Source: Marsupella aquatica (taxonomy: Eukaryota > Marchantiophyta). Taken from it: 64,000 nt of DNA. Below the pieces are notes generated by a model. That model did not search any database. It saw nothing but the letters and a program-made list of their open reading frames with translations, and was not told where the DNA came from. Location: positions 22,940,001 to 23,004,000 of the forward strand of contig OZ316892.1 in NCBI GenBank assembly GCA_973895155.1, in the 5' to 3' direction. Positions 30,537 through 42,000 of the stretch are shown here, piece by piece (the first letter of the stretch is position 1; every line of letters begins with the position of its first letter). A program made the translations under genes and the position numbers.

Positions 30537-33500
30537 ATGCCGCCTGCCACTTTGTTTCAAGTAGACAAAGAAGGTGGGGAAAGGAAACCTATATCGTCAT
30601 ATAGTTACAAAGCAGGGGAATCGTATGTTGATGCCCGACTGAAGTTGGAGGCACTACTCGATTTTGACTTCCACTTTATTGATGTCAATCTCGCCACTCG
30701 GATGCCGGAGAAATGGGAGATCTGCAATCTTTTGGAGGATTGTGGGGGAAAGATTGTTATCATTCCCAAAAATGCCTTGGAGCCTCCAACCCCATTGGTG
30801 CACGTAGACCCTGGAGGCGCAGGGCAAGCCCTCGGGAGTAGCAATGCTTCCAATGGCCTTTCATTGCCAGAGAGTGATGATGCCGATTTTCCCATGAATG
30901 AGGAGCCTCCAGTGGAAGCTGATCCACACTCTGGTTGCCCCTTGCCAGAGCCTGAACAACAAGTCACATTCATGTCCACTCTTATGAGCAATACTTCAAA
31001 GGCAGTATGGGAAGCATCTACGGATAAGTTGAAGACTCACATGGAATCCATTAAATGTGCTGACCACAAGTGGAAAGTGAGAACTTGGGACAAAGACAAC
31101 ATGCCCTGGGGGCATATCGAGTGTTGTGAGTGTGACAAGCGGGTGGAAGGGCTAGCAAAAGGTACATTGATGGATAAATCATCCATCAATAATGCATTTA
31201 CCAACTTCAAAAATTCGCATTTGCGATCATCAAAGCATGCAGCTCGGGTGGCTAGGAACAGGGGTGAGAAAGTTGGGCATGTGGAGATTGCAAGGAGGGC
31301 GCAGTCAAATACTTTGACTGATAGAGCCATACTTGACGAGCATTTGAAGATTGTAGCAAAGGTCAACGAGTTGCAGACAGTTGGTCGCAAGACGTTTATA
31401 GTCGAGGGGGATGTCCATAAGGAACCAGTGGAGTTCCAAACTTTGAAACTGTTCTGCAATTTTTGTCTTCACCATTTGACTTTGGTACCCAAACAACGAA
31501 ACTTGGAGGCTAATCTGACAAGCCATTGTACTGGCTTGATCCATCTTGATTATGTGGCCAAAAGTCAGAGGCCTACAAGAAACGAGCCAGTTTTGTCAGG
31601 GCGCCCTGGCAGACCCCGTACTGTGGACGGGAGGGATAAGAAACAGAGAAAAATTCAGGGGTTCTTGACTCGCACCTCGACTGCAGGTGCATCAAGCAGC
31701 TCGTCAAGGATGTCAGCACGAGATGATGATAGAGGTACTTTCGATAATTTGTCATTGTTGTGTTGGGGTCTGTGGCGGGATGAGATAGAAGTAGGGTCAG
31801 AACTTAGGCCTATCAAAAGTCACCTACACGACCAGGTGAAAGTGGGTGGTGCGTGGTATGCAGAGCCCCTAGTAATGGCAGAGGTGTTCTGTATGTATAG
31901 TGAAGAAGCTTGTGAGATCAAGGGCCTTTTCAGGCATAAAGAATGTAGTCGAATGTCACAGTTGGGGGGCGGGTTTGATGATTTGACGTGTTCCAAGTGT
32001 TATTCCATTAAGAACATGAAGGACTTTAGACTTCGGGTAGCAAGAGAGGTCAAGGCCTATGAGAAAAGAGGAGAGAGAGGGACTGGCAAGGGCAGGCGGC
32101 TAGGTTGCCTCACAATTCCTGAGGTCCAAAACCAAGCTAAAGTATACAGAAACCGAATTTTGAGAGAGAGGAAGTTGCAGAAATATCTAAGTCACAAACT
32201 GTTGATGCTGAAGTCTCGGATCCCTAGTATAAAGGAAGTTTGTCTTGACTATCAAGGCCCCAATAAGGAATCTATCCTTAAGTTTTGTCAGTCCATAGTC
32301 CTTGCGCACAGGAAGGGTGCATTTGGTGGGAGAGGTGCATTGTGGGATATGTTATCTGATATAGCTTCAAACTTGAATACGACAAAGGAGGGATATAGGT
32401 TCAAGGCTGGAACAAAGCTCCTCTGCCAAACACTCTTCTTGCATGGTGGTCGACGTGTTGTTGACTGCCTTGCAAGTAATGGGATAGGGCCAAGCATAAA
32501 CACCCTTCAACGGGACAGAAGAGGGATGGCAGTATTCCGAGCAGGAATCCATGCTGAACAATTTATGTTTGTCTCTCAAGTGTACTCCAAACTGAAAGTG
32601 AGACTCAACATCAAAGGGCCAGTTCCCTGTTATTTGGCAGAAGATGAGACCACTGTCAAAAAAACAGTAAGGTACTTTCTTCAGGCCCTCATGCATGATG
32701 TTGTACTTCAGGCCCTCACGCATGATGTTAGTCATGTCATGGTGTTGGATCCTAGTTTCACCTTTATCTCTGTTTCAACTATTATGTAGGCTCCATCTGG
32801 AAACCAAGAACTCAGTTTTGGTTTCTTGCAGGTGGCTGCCAAAACATGACACCATGATTGGGTTTTGCGGCACCCAAACAGAGCATGTATGCCTTGTTGG
32901 GTGGGAGATAGAAGTGGGCGAAGGAGAACTTGGCTTCCACATCATCGTTGATGCTTTTGACAACAATGTGGTAGGGCAGATGGCTCGTTGTATAGTAGTC
33001 AATTCCCTTGCAGAGGGATTCCCACGGTTGCTTATACTAGCTACAGGTACATGTAATAGATTTAAAGCTCCTTGGGTTAGAGAGCAGTGGGATATCCTGG
33101 AGTCATTGTGGAACACTCATTGTCTGGAGAGTGTGGGGCCTTTACTCGGCCATGCAAGTGACGGTGATGCACGCAGGAGGAAGTTAATGTTGGAGGACTA
33201 TACTGGTTGTCGGAAGGCAGGGCCAAGATTTAGCCTTGGGTGGGAAGGCTGGAAATTGAGCCACTCTATGACAGGTGATGGGCCATTGACCCACGCTGTT
33301 GGGCTACATGACCAAGACTATATCCACAATGGGAAGAAGTTAGTGAACCCATTGGATTCTTCAGCTCGGATATTGAAACTGGGGACTCAAGTGGCCAACC
33401 TGAGTCATCTGAGACTCCTGTTAGGTTTATATGACCATGACCTTCATGGGCTGAACCATGATGATGTAACACGAAATGATAGGCAAAATTGGGCTAGTGC

Positions 33501-34902
33501 ACAAAGGATTTGTAGTCGTAAGGCGGGTTCTACGCTGAGGATGTTGCGTCTGCGGAAGGATGCAAGGGTGGAGCTCGCACTTGGAACTGAGGTGTTTGTT
33601 CGTATATGTGGAGATTATCTGGATATATTCATGAACCCTCGGCTCACTCTACGGGAGAGGGTTGTACTTTGTGGGAAGGTGGGTTTCTTCTTCAGACTGT
33701 GGCGCCTATGGTGCTTCCATGGGAACCATACTGTAGGGGGGAATACACAACCAATTACTTTCATGCGGAACTGTATCCCTATGCAAACCTTTCTTGATGT
33801 TCAAATGTCAGTCCATTTTATAGTTCTGTTGATAATCCAATTCCGAGACCACTTCAAGCATCTTCCAGTGCCTCTAGAGTTGACTGGCTCAGATGCGTGT
33901 GAGCAATTCTTCTCAAAAGTAGGGGGCATGAACGGTCGTGAGCGAAGCTATGACTTGTCAGAATTAGTGGAGTGTGCCACTAATCTTAACAGATTGGCTG
34001 CAATGGATGTATCAGAGGGATTGATGGGTGCTGGAAAGAGCCACAAAAAGCATTCGAACATTTGGATGGATCTTCAATTAGATTCAGAGGCAGTTCATGT
34101 CTGTCCAGATCAGACAGATTATACAGGGATAGAGACAAATGCAGCAATCGTGGTTGCATTGCAGGAGGGATTAAGTTTGGCACAATGTGCTGCAACTGAG
34201 CTGGAAATGAATCCTTCAACATCTTGCAAGGATAAGCTATGGTGGAACTCACCGTGGAAAGTTGAGTCAAAAGGGGTGAAGTCTGGTGGATGGTGTGACA
34301 TCAATGTGGATACACTTGTAGATGTACGAGATACTTTGGACATTCGAGATGTGCGACCTGCTTTGAATGGTGAAGCCCAACCTCAAACTGTCACTGAGAT
34401 TGATACAATGATTTTGGAAGCTTCACCTATTGTTACCACCCTGGGGATTGTAGCTGGCGCTGAGACTAAGACTGAGAGTTCCTTCCCTGGGATGTCTGTC
34501 CGTTACGTAGACGCTCATGTAGAGGAAGCTGCCTCCGAATTGTCTGCAACAATGAATATCATGCATTCAGACTTGTTGTATGGTGCACCAATTAAGCAAG
34601 TGAAGCCAACTGTGTGTTTTCAAGAGCGACAGATCTACAAAAGTACATTGGTTAGCCAGCTGATTGGAAACCCCCACTTGAGTAAGGACCGATTGACTCG
34701 TGTGAAACAGAGTGTGTACTTCAATAATTTAGTGGACAAACCCAACTATAGAGAGGGTGTACCAACTATGTTCATGACAGTGGGCACTGTCTGTGGTGTT
34801 TTCTTCCTTGATGAAACACAACATGAGGTCAGGGCAACTCGAAACTCAGAGGCCGTAGCAAAAGCATCCAAAGGGAAAGCAGGTGGAAGGAAATCAAAAT
34901 AA
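30537..34902 (+). CDS. large transposase, two exons, about 1,401 aa
   Basis: Exon 1 is 30537-32671 and exon 2 is 32832-34902; a 160-bp intron (AG|gtactt...ttgcag|G) joins two overlapping frames in phase and makes DETTVKKTVRWLPKHDTM continuous. Residues about 190-240 and 304-335 each hold a C-x2-C...H-x5-H zinc finger of the BED/C2H2 kind (DNA binding). The C-terminal half has conserved-looking acidic and polar blocks: AEDETTV (about 700), GHASDGDARRRKLML (about 815), GLHDQDYIHNGKKLVNPL (about 868), LHGLNHDD..RNDRQNW, and LTGSDACEQFFSKVGGM (about 1060). This layout is that of an RNase-H-fold DDE/D transposase, broadly like P-element/THAP9 relatives, but family assignment is inference. A GTG at 30507 lies in frame upstream; the first ATG is 30537. 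The end is Lys/Gly-rich (SKGKAGGRKSK), then TAA. Confidence 0.8.
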
Positions 34903-34905
34903 AAT

Positions 34906-35286
34906 GTGACCAATCCAAAGAAGCCAAGAGGAGATCCGGTAGCAGTGTGTTCTGCATCTGGGCCAAAGTATGTTTGGTGGATTGGCAGGGTGCAAAGCAT
35001 CCACCGAAAGTATGGTAACAGTGTTTGCAGATCTAGAGAACCTTTGGATCTACTTGATAGACCTGGTTCCGAAGCTGCATGTCAAGTAGTGTTCAATTGG
35101 TTTACACCGGTTGGTTCTAGTAGGAACAAATTTGCTTATAATATGTGTGATCCACAGACCATTGACTTGGACTGTGTCATATCAACTGTGAGTTTTACAG
35201 TGGATCCTCTCTATCCAACTATTTTTAAGTTGCCTCCAGATGATGTGACTGCCCTCGACAATTTTGTAAAGAACAACATAGAATGA
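34906..35286 (+). CDS. in-frame continuation after the transposase stop
   Basis: 126 codons in the same frame as transposase exon 2, separated from it by a single TAA. There is no ATG at its start. It contains YVWWIGRVQSIHRKYG and ends in NFVKNNIE. Either the TAA is a recent nonsense change in a longer transposase, or it is removed by splicing or read through. No domain recognised. Confidence 0.45.
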   Translation: MTNPKKPRGDPVAVCSASGPKYVWWIGRVQSIHRKYGNSVCRSREPLDLLDRPGSEAACQVVFNWFTPVGSSRNKFAYNMCDPQTIDLDCVISTVSFTVDPLYPTIFKLPPDDVTALDNFVKNNIE

Positions 35287-35471
35287 TGACCTGTATTTGG
35301 GGCAGGTACACTCCATGCCTGATGTTTATCATTCATCAGTTACACACCGGGGTAACACATTCTCCAGAGGAGCGAAGGTAGCAAGTTAAGATTTGAAAAC
35401 ATCCTAAGCGTATTCTGATATGTTATCTGTAAACCTTGTAGATCTGGTTGTATTCAATATAATACTCATTC

Positions 35472-35951
35472 ATGGTGTTGGTCCATTTGTGGATCAGGTG
35501 TATTGGAGACTTCGAGATGACTAAGGTGGGGACAACAGTGATGAAGAAACGCTCTAGACTGAGCAGGAGGAGAAGCAGACCCGGTACTGGAGGTCTGACA
35601 ACTGCAGCAGCTGTTGTGGTTTATTCCAGAGTTCCAAAGTCAAGGAAGGCACAGGGGAAAGGCAGCCCTGATTACAGCAAAGAAGAGTGGAGCAACAAGG
35701 AGATAGCTAAAGAGAGTTCTGGAGGTTGTGGTTTAGGAATCATAGATGTTGTGATTCCTGAAGTAGAGGCAAGTGTGGAGGGGCTATGGAGTGTGATCTC
35801 TGTTCGAAAATCATATGATTTGCCTGCAATTGTCCCTTCCCATTTTTACAATCATATTTTTTGGCAAGCAGAATGGCCTGTACACATAAGTGACTATTCA
35901 CTTATGAAGCAGACCAGCATTGGAAGGCATGACAGTGGGCAGGAGTCTTAG
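35472..35951 (+). CDS. transposon ORF with basic N-terminus, unknown
   Basis: An open frame of 159 codons downstream of the transposase. It has a strongly basic segment (KKRSRLSRRRSRPGTGG) that could bind nucleic acid or act as a nuclear signal, then an acidic/hydrophobic half ending in DYSLMKQTSIGRHDSGQES. No family recognised. It is on the same strand as the transposase and ends about 430 bp before the right terminus. Confidence 0.35.
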   Translation: MVLVHLWIRCIGDFEMTKVGTTVMKKRSRLSRRRSRPGTGGLTTAAAVVVYSRVPKSRKAQGKGSPDYSKEEWSNKEIAKESSGGCGLGIIDVVIPEVEASVEGLWSVISVRKSYDLPAIVPSHFYNHIFWQAEWPVHISDYSLMKQTSIGRHDSGQES

Positions 35952-36363
35952 GTTTGTATTGTCTTAGGTTAGCTGCGGGGTTAGCTGATTCAATAGCTGA
36001 TTCAATATCAATCTTTAGATTTATAAAGACTTACCATTTTCATCTCCTTTATAGAGCGGTTATATACATACATGACCAGTGGTAACTTGGTCTTCAAAAA
36101 AACTCTCCAGTTACATACTCGATTACATATATAAAGATTGCAGCATACCCGACAGCGTTAAGCATTATCGCTCAATACAAATTGTAATATATGAAGAATA
36201 ATTATTATTGCTCAAAATTCACTTTTGTAATACACTGAAGATATTTTAATAAGAGTAAATGTTTGGTTTTTTATAAAAAACAAGGATAATCTCTATAGGA
36301 GAAAAATTAATAAGAAGGGGTACGTGTGTAGGGGAGGCTCACAGGTATGATTGTATAATATAC
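35952..36363. other. right non-coding subterminal region of the nested transposon
   Basis: AT-rich, no ORF. Contains 'agctgattcaata' twice near 35975-36000 and 'gggtacgtgtgt' near 36318, similar to the left subterminal motif. Confidence 0.5.
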
Positions 36364-36382
36364 AAGGAGTGAGGACCCAGGG
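36364..36382 (-). repeat. right terminal inverted repeat of the nested transposon
   Basis: AAGGAGTGAGGACCCAGGG, the inverted partner of 25550-25568 with two mismatches; followed directly by ATGTCACT. Confidence 0.9.
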
Positions 36383-36390
36383 ATGTCACT

Positions 36391-39300
36391 GATCCGTTTG
36401 CTCCTGATCAGACTATTGAAGCTAATCTTACCGAATTAGCTGGAGTAACCAATAGTGATTGGTTCCTTGATTCAGGTGCTAGTATTCATCTCATTGGAGA
36501 GAAAGCTACGCTCTCCAATTTTGTACCGGTTACCACTGTCTAGCTCTTGTGTTACCACTATTGGAGGATCAACATTGGATATCAAGGGCAAGGGAACCAT
36601 CTCTTTTGACAAGAATAAAGTTTTGAAACATGTTTTGTATGTGCCATGTTAGTAAGAAGAATTTACTATCTTTACGTAGGCAAGATTGCAGATCTTGGTC
36701 ATACTAGCTATCATTTTTGATTCCAAGAATGCTTTTGTTGTGGACAAGAACCAACATATCTTCTTGCATGGTTCTCATGACCACAGGAATAATCTTTATA
36801 GACTAGGGCCTACTCTACCGACCCCCCCGTGATTCTGATTCTCTGACCAATTGTTTATTACCTTCTGGTTTACGTCCTAATTGTAATACAACAGTCCTGA
36901 CAATAGTGCCTGGCCCACTCAAATATTTTGTCTACAGCTGATTTATGGCATTTAAACATATTGGCCATGTGAATTTTCAAAAACTTCACTTCATGATTTC
37001 TCAACATCTGGTCAATGGGGTACCTTTCTACCTCACATCAAACATTTCTGCACCAATTGTACTCATGCCAAGTAGACTCGTGAGCGCATTTCCAAGCACT
37101 CACGTACAAAGACCAGTTGACCTTTCAAACTTATTCACTCAGATTTTTGCGGTCCTTTTTCAGTTCAATCTCTTACTAGGGCCAGATATTTATTTATTAA
37201 AGGGAAATTTGTGAAACCCCATAGAAAGGGAAACATAATACACATTAGCCACACTAGTTGAACCCAAGACCTGTCAGTCTATACTCAAGTGGGGTACCAC
37301 AAAGTCTACTATATTCCATGCAAATCTGAAGTTGTTTGTTGTTTTCAAGATTTCAAGACAATGGTTGAAAACCAATCCAGCTGAAAATTGGTTGTATTCG
37401 ATCTGATCGTGGTGGTGAGTACATCTCAGACAAATTTTATCATTTTTGCACCTCACATGGGATTCTCCAACACTTCACTGCAGCATACACTCCACATCAA
37501 AATGGTGTGGTTGAACGCAAGAACCGGACTCTTCTTAAAGCCGCTCGATCAAAGTCTTTGTTTTGGTACTCAGCTTCCACGGTTTCTTTGGCACGAACTC
37601 ATCAGGACCAGCAACTACATTCTGAATCATTGTTCCACTGCAGCTCTTCACAAAATGACTCCTTATGAGAAGCTTTTCGGTAAGAAACCTGATTTGTCTA
37701 ATCTTTGTATCATCGACTGTGTTGCTTACCTTCACATTCCCACCCAACTACGATCCAAGTTGGATAACAAATCCTTGTAATCAATCTTAGAGGGTTATGA
37801 TGAGCAAACAAAAGGGTACTCATGCTATTCTCCAGTGCAACACAAGATCCTAATTACTTGGGATGTTCATTTTGACGAAATGCATTTTCGTTCCCCCTCT
37901 ATCTATGCTCCCACTACTAAATTTTTGGATATTTCTGACTACAGTCCTCTGACTACACCGGCCTTCTACACCATGAATCCCTTCCTCAGTTCGTCCGTCC
38001 CTCTCTCCACCGACTTCTCCTAGCAGCTTGGCGCCTTCAACATTTGCTCCAGCAATGCCACCGGCTCCACCTCCTCGATGACACTCCACCCATGAATGCA
38101 TACCCAACGTGCCTCTTCAAGACTATGTTCTTAAACTGTCTGCAAAAGATTTGAATGCATGTGCCATTGAAACCAATGATCCCATCAGTGACAACATCAC
38201 TCTGGCTCAAGCTCTTCTTCACCCAAGATGGAATGCTTCTATGCATGAAGAATTGACAGAAATCCATAAGCGCAACACCTGGACTCTTGTTGGTCTTCCA
38301 CCAGATAAATGCCATTCCTTGCAAATGGGTATACAAACGCAAACCAATCAATGCCACTCATGCCCGTTTAAAAGCTCGACTTGTAGCCCGTGGAGACTAT
38401 CAGAAACATGTCATCGACTTCTTTGATACTTTTGCACCAGTTGTGAAGTGGTCTACTCTACGACTCTATCACTACCCTTGCTACATCACAAGGATGGACT
38501 ACTTTTCATATGGATGTTGATAGTGCATTCCTGAATAGCAAACTTACTGAACTGATTTTTATGAAGCAACCGGGCTTTGCTGTTCCTAGATCTGAGCATT
38601 TAGTCTGTAGAGACAATAATTCTTTATATAGATTGAAACAATCCTTCCGGACCCGGTATGCTTCGTTACATGCCATGCTTTGTGCATTAGGCTGGCAACG
38701 TAGTTCCTTTGACAATAATCTCTATTTCTTTTGCGATGCTTCCTCCCTTATGCTATTATTTACTCACGTTGATGATTTCTTTGTTACTGGAAACAACCCT
38801 TCCACCATCGAAGCACTCAAGGCTTCCCTTCATACCAAGATCAGTCTCAAAGATTTAGGTCGCATACGAAAATATCTTGGTATTGATTTTGATACTACCA
38901 CTCACAAGATTACTATGCATCAAAAAGGATACTGTTCAGAGATGCTACACGAATTTCAGATGACAGATTGCCTATCTGCATACACACCGCTTCTTGCTGG
39001 CACGAATCTTTATGCTGAATCCAATGCTCCCCTAGCCAATCCTGAGCTTTATTGTCGCATGGTTGACAAGTTGATCTATCTCGACAACACTCGCCCCGAC
39101 ATTTCTTTGGCAGTCAGCATGGTTAGTCGCTTCATGCAACCCCCTCGGGCTGACCACCTTCAAGCTACACGACATATTTTTTGTTATATCAAACACACTC
39201 TTGATTACGGCATGCTTCATCCCCGTGGAATCAGTCTTAATTTAATTGGTTTTACTGATGCTGACTGGGCAGCTTGCCCATCTACTTGCCAATCTGTTGG

Positions 39301-39902
39301 TGGCTACATTTTTTAGATTCGAGGTAGTCCAGTTGCCTGGAACAACATGCGGGCTACCACTTCCCGATCTTCCACTGAAGTCTGAATGTATGTCATTATC
39401 TAATGGTGCTCAGGAAGCTGTATATCTCAATGCATGAACTACAACTCATTCCGGATGGTCAAATCCCTCTTTACAAGGATTCTATCTTCCCAATTCCTCC
39501 CTTCAGATTTTCTGTGACAATCAAGGTGCTATTAAATTAGCCAAGAATCCTGTTTTTCGGGCCCGCACTAAACACATTGAGATCCATCATCACTTCATTC
39601 ACGAGTAAGTTTTGGAGGGGGAGATTCAACTACAGTATGTATCCACTGAAGAGCACTGAAGAGCAGCCATCCATCATCACTTCATTCACGAGTAAGTTTT
39701 GGAGGGGGAGATTCAACTACAGTATGTATCCACTGAAGAGCAGCCTGCCGACATACTGACCAAAGCTCTCTCATGACCCAAATTTGAGAGACATCAGGCA
39801 GACATTGGCATAGTTGACTTATCCTGACTTATCCTGCAATCGGCAGAATCCTTCAGTTGGTTTACAATTTTGATTAGGGAACTAGGGGGAACTAGGGGGG
39901 AG
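36391..39902 (+). pseudogene. copia pol: protease, integrase, reverse transcriptase, RNase H (decayed)
   Basis: Resumes in the gag-pol frame after the nested element. The protease active site is DWFLDSGASIHLIG (about 36455). A broken GAG-pre-integrase lies near 36950. The integrase core (37385-37560) has DRGGEYISD and HQNGVVERKNRT. Reverse transcriptase (38440-39230) has MDVDSAFLN and the catalytic FTHVDDFFVTG, where plant copia usually has YVDD. RNase H (39246-39780) has DADWA and ends in ADILTKALS. Multiple frameshifts and stops interrupt it. A 77-bp tandem duplication (39594-39744) has doubled the end of RNase H. A purine-rich tract (ggggggag) precedes the 3' LTR. Confidence 0.88.
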
Positions 39903-40179
39903 TGTCAAAATTAGTTATGTTCCTTAATCAAGATGATCAACCGCCATTAGATGTACATGAATGAAATCCGGATATTGCACGAGCATATGTAAACTTTGTA
40001 GTATGTAAATGAGGCTGATCAGCCAACATGATATTTAGGGATCTCTTCTGATCCATTCATTCTTTCCAGGTCTCCCTTCCTCGGACCTTCCCAGGGAGCT
40101 CTCCTGTGACTATTTATTTTGGAGACCACCGTCCACTATTGTATTGGATTTTTATCGTTAGTAAAATGGAATTTCTTCA
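39903..40179 (+). repeat. 3' LTR of Ty1/copia element
   Basis: A 277-bp repeat from TGTCAAAATT to AATTTCTTCA, partner of 24046-24325, preceded by the polypurine tract and followed by the second AATGG duplication. Confidence 0.9.
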
Positions 40180-40979
40180 AATGGCAGGGTGAGAACAGAG
40201 CCTTCAAAATCACATGTACTCAACGAAGCAGCAAACTTCAGCACAACACAAGAATATGGGATATTACTTAAAAATATTAATGAGAAATCATAAGATCAAC
40301 ATCCTGCTGTAGAATTACTCACACTTACTTCACCTCTCATTCAGGACTTTGTATCATGAACTTCATGTTTTAGGTAGCAGAGAGTCTTTCAATCGTATGA
40401 CAAAATGTGACAAAATGTGACAAAAAAACATATCTTCCAAGAGAACCTTGCTGAGAAATCCACCATGAACAGATCCATCCCGACACCAGAAACAGAACGG
40501 CGGAACGGTGGCAATATTCAATCCCACAAGACAGTCGAGCGTTGAAACGTTAAGAATGTTTTTGGAAATTCCCTGATGTTCGTTGAACAGATATGCTACA
40601 GCAACCTCTACAAAATCTAGAGGCATCTCTCAGAACAGGAGAAATTACTAATCATTGAATGCTAGAGAGGGTGGTCAGTAGTTGGCGACAATACCACAAC
40701 TAACCTGCCTAACAGCCTCCATCCAGATCAAAGCCAATTCGATCGATACAGCAGGCCAATTCGATCGATACAGCCACGGATTGCCATCCAAGTATCACCA
40801 TCCTCACTCACAAAAGTAACTCCTCATGCGCTAAATGTGAATTCGTCCATATAGAGTACATACACAGACCTATAGAAAAGTCAGTCGAGCTCTCTCATTC
40901 TCTTCCTTTTGCTTGGGCTCTGCACAAAAATCTACACATTGCATTGCCGGATATTTCATTGCTCCTGTAGTGCATCTAT
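40180..40979. other. intergenic DNA downstream of PSBX
   Basis: No supported gene; it probably includes the PSBX 3' UTR. The 23-bp 'gccaattcgatcgatacagc' segment is duplicated near 40733-40774, and 'acaaaatgtg' is repeated near 40400-40420. A minus-strand frame at 40363-40626 has no domain. Confidence 0.45.
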
Positions 40980-42000
40980 TCACCGTCTCTTGACGGGATC
41001 GAAAGTAGAAACTCCTGCGATGGCTACGCCGATAGCGGAGAGGACGACTCCTCCAGCCACTACGCTCAAGAGCAAGTTCTTCAGAGACGGAGAAACTCCG
41101 GGGGAAGCGGCTTCAGCGATTTCGGGGACAACGGCGGCGGCAAGCAAGGCGATGCTGGTGAGGCCGGCCATGTTCACTTCCTTTTGTGGAGCAGCACTGC
41201 GCACAATCAGTTGGAGACAGGGAGAACTAAGTACACGAACGCAACGGATCATTCATTCCACCGAGCCCAATACAATATTCATGACACCGATAATTTAGAA
41301 CAGAATGCCCATGTTACTTGGCCTTCATCCTCTAACGGATGGCACAACCATCATAACGTCATTAGATGTCGAAGCTGTGCAAATGTGTACCTAAAGAAAT
41401 AAAGAGGGCAGAGTGCTGTGATTATTGACTATTCCAACGCGTCCAGTTCATTCATTTCCCAAACCACCCCAATTCATGCAAAGCAGACCATCTGGTTTCA
41501 CGTCGGGCCATCCCAAAAGGGAAATGAAAGTCCTCAACAATATGATCATTAAACGTTGACGATTAAAAGATGTGGACACAGAAAGGACTTGGATGTGGCC
41601 ATCTAGAGTGACTATGGCCCTCTTACAGAAGAAAGAAACGACCTACTCCAACAACGATCACAGAACAGTGACAACTTCAAAACTGTGGACACAGACGGAC
41701 GAAAACAAGTACCCGACCAGACTTCACTCCAGCACCTCCGAACAGAGAGGATTCAGAGCCCCATCCGAGCGCAATCACGAGAACTTTGACAGTCCCAAAA
41801 ACACGGACACGGAAACTTTGCAGCCTGACAAAGGATTCATACCTCATCACAACCCGGCTCCTGTTGCAGACGAGCTTCGACGAGGCCCGCTTGGGAGCAC
41901 CCAGAGCAGCGCTCTGACGGGACAGCACTTGGGACTCTCCAATCTGAGCGACGGCCACGGGGGCCGCCACGCTCACGGTCGCCACTGTTGCGCAAGCCAT
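40980..42000 (-). CDS. PSBX: photosystem II subunit X, chloroplast precursor
   Basis: Two exons on the minus strand, 41843-42000 and 40980-41196, phase 2, giving about 124 aa. The first about 52 residues ([20 protein letters not shown]...) are Ala/Ser-rich, basic and free of acidic residues until Glu: a chloroplast transit peptide. A second hydrophobic stretch ([19 protein letters not shown]) is a thylakoid-transfer signal with a lumenal AxA-type site. The mature part is one membrane helix, [20 protein letters not shown], followed by STFDPVKRR, the conserved PsbX end. PsbX sits near cytochrome b559 in photosystem II and influences quinone-site function. The bipartite presequence and short mature protein match plant PsbX. 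The start is the first ATG; the leader carries a (aatc)n/(actc)n microsatellite at about 42016-42050. Confidence 0.93.

Larger units (their letters stand above)
25550..36382 (+). mobile_element. 10.8-kb DNA transposon with 19-bp TIRs and 8-bp TSD, superfamily not recognised
   Basis: Inserted in the copia gag-pol junction. The ends are 19-bp inverted repeats and the flanks an 8-bp direct repeat (ATGTCACT). Known superfamilies with 8-bp duplications include hAT, P, and Kyakuja/Dileera/Zisupton; none is clearly indicated by the protein motifs. The left 2.4 kb is a non-coding leader, followed by short coding-like segments (27984-30260), a spliced transposase (30537-34902), an in-frame continuation (34906-35286) and one more ORF (35472-35951). 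The transposase frame is largely open, so this insertion is much younger than the copia host. One in-frame TAA may or may not disable the C-terminal extension. Confidence 0.9.
24046..40179 (+). mobile_element. decayed Ty1/copia retrotransposon split by a nested DNA transposon
   Basis: Two LTRs (24046-24325 and 39903-40179) are flanked by the duplication AATGG. The internal order is gag, protease, GAG-pre-integrase, integrase, reverse transcriptase, RNase H, which is the copia order. Removing the 10.8-kb nested element (25550-36382) leaves about 5.3 kb, a normal copia size. Gag and pol carry several frameshifts and stops, and LTR divergence is around 11 percent by eye, so the element is old and probably cannot move by itself. 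It lies between the HNL gene and PSBX. Confidence 0.93.

Noticed and set aside
30605-31459. Long minus-strand frames (128 and 140 codons)
   Set aside because: Antisense shadows of transposase exon 1.
32695-34902. 735-codon frame as an independent gene with its own start
   Set aside because: Its first about 45 codons are intron sequence; a good donor and acceptor join it in phase to the upstream transposase exon.
25550-36382. Assignment to hAT on the 8-bp duplication alone
   Set aside because: The termini (CCCTGGG) and the absence of a recognisable hAT dimerisation block do not support it; other superfamilies also make 8-bp duplications.
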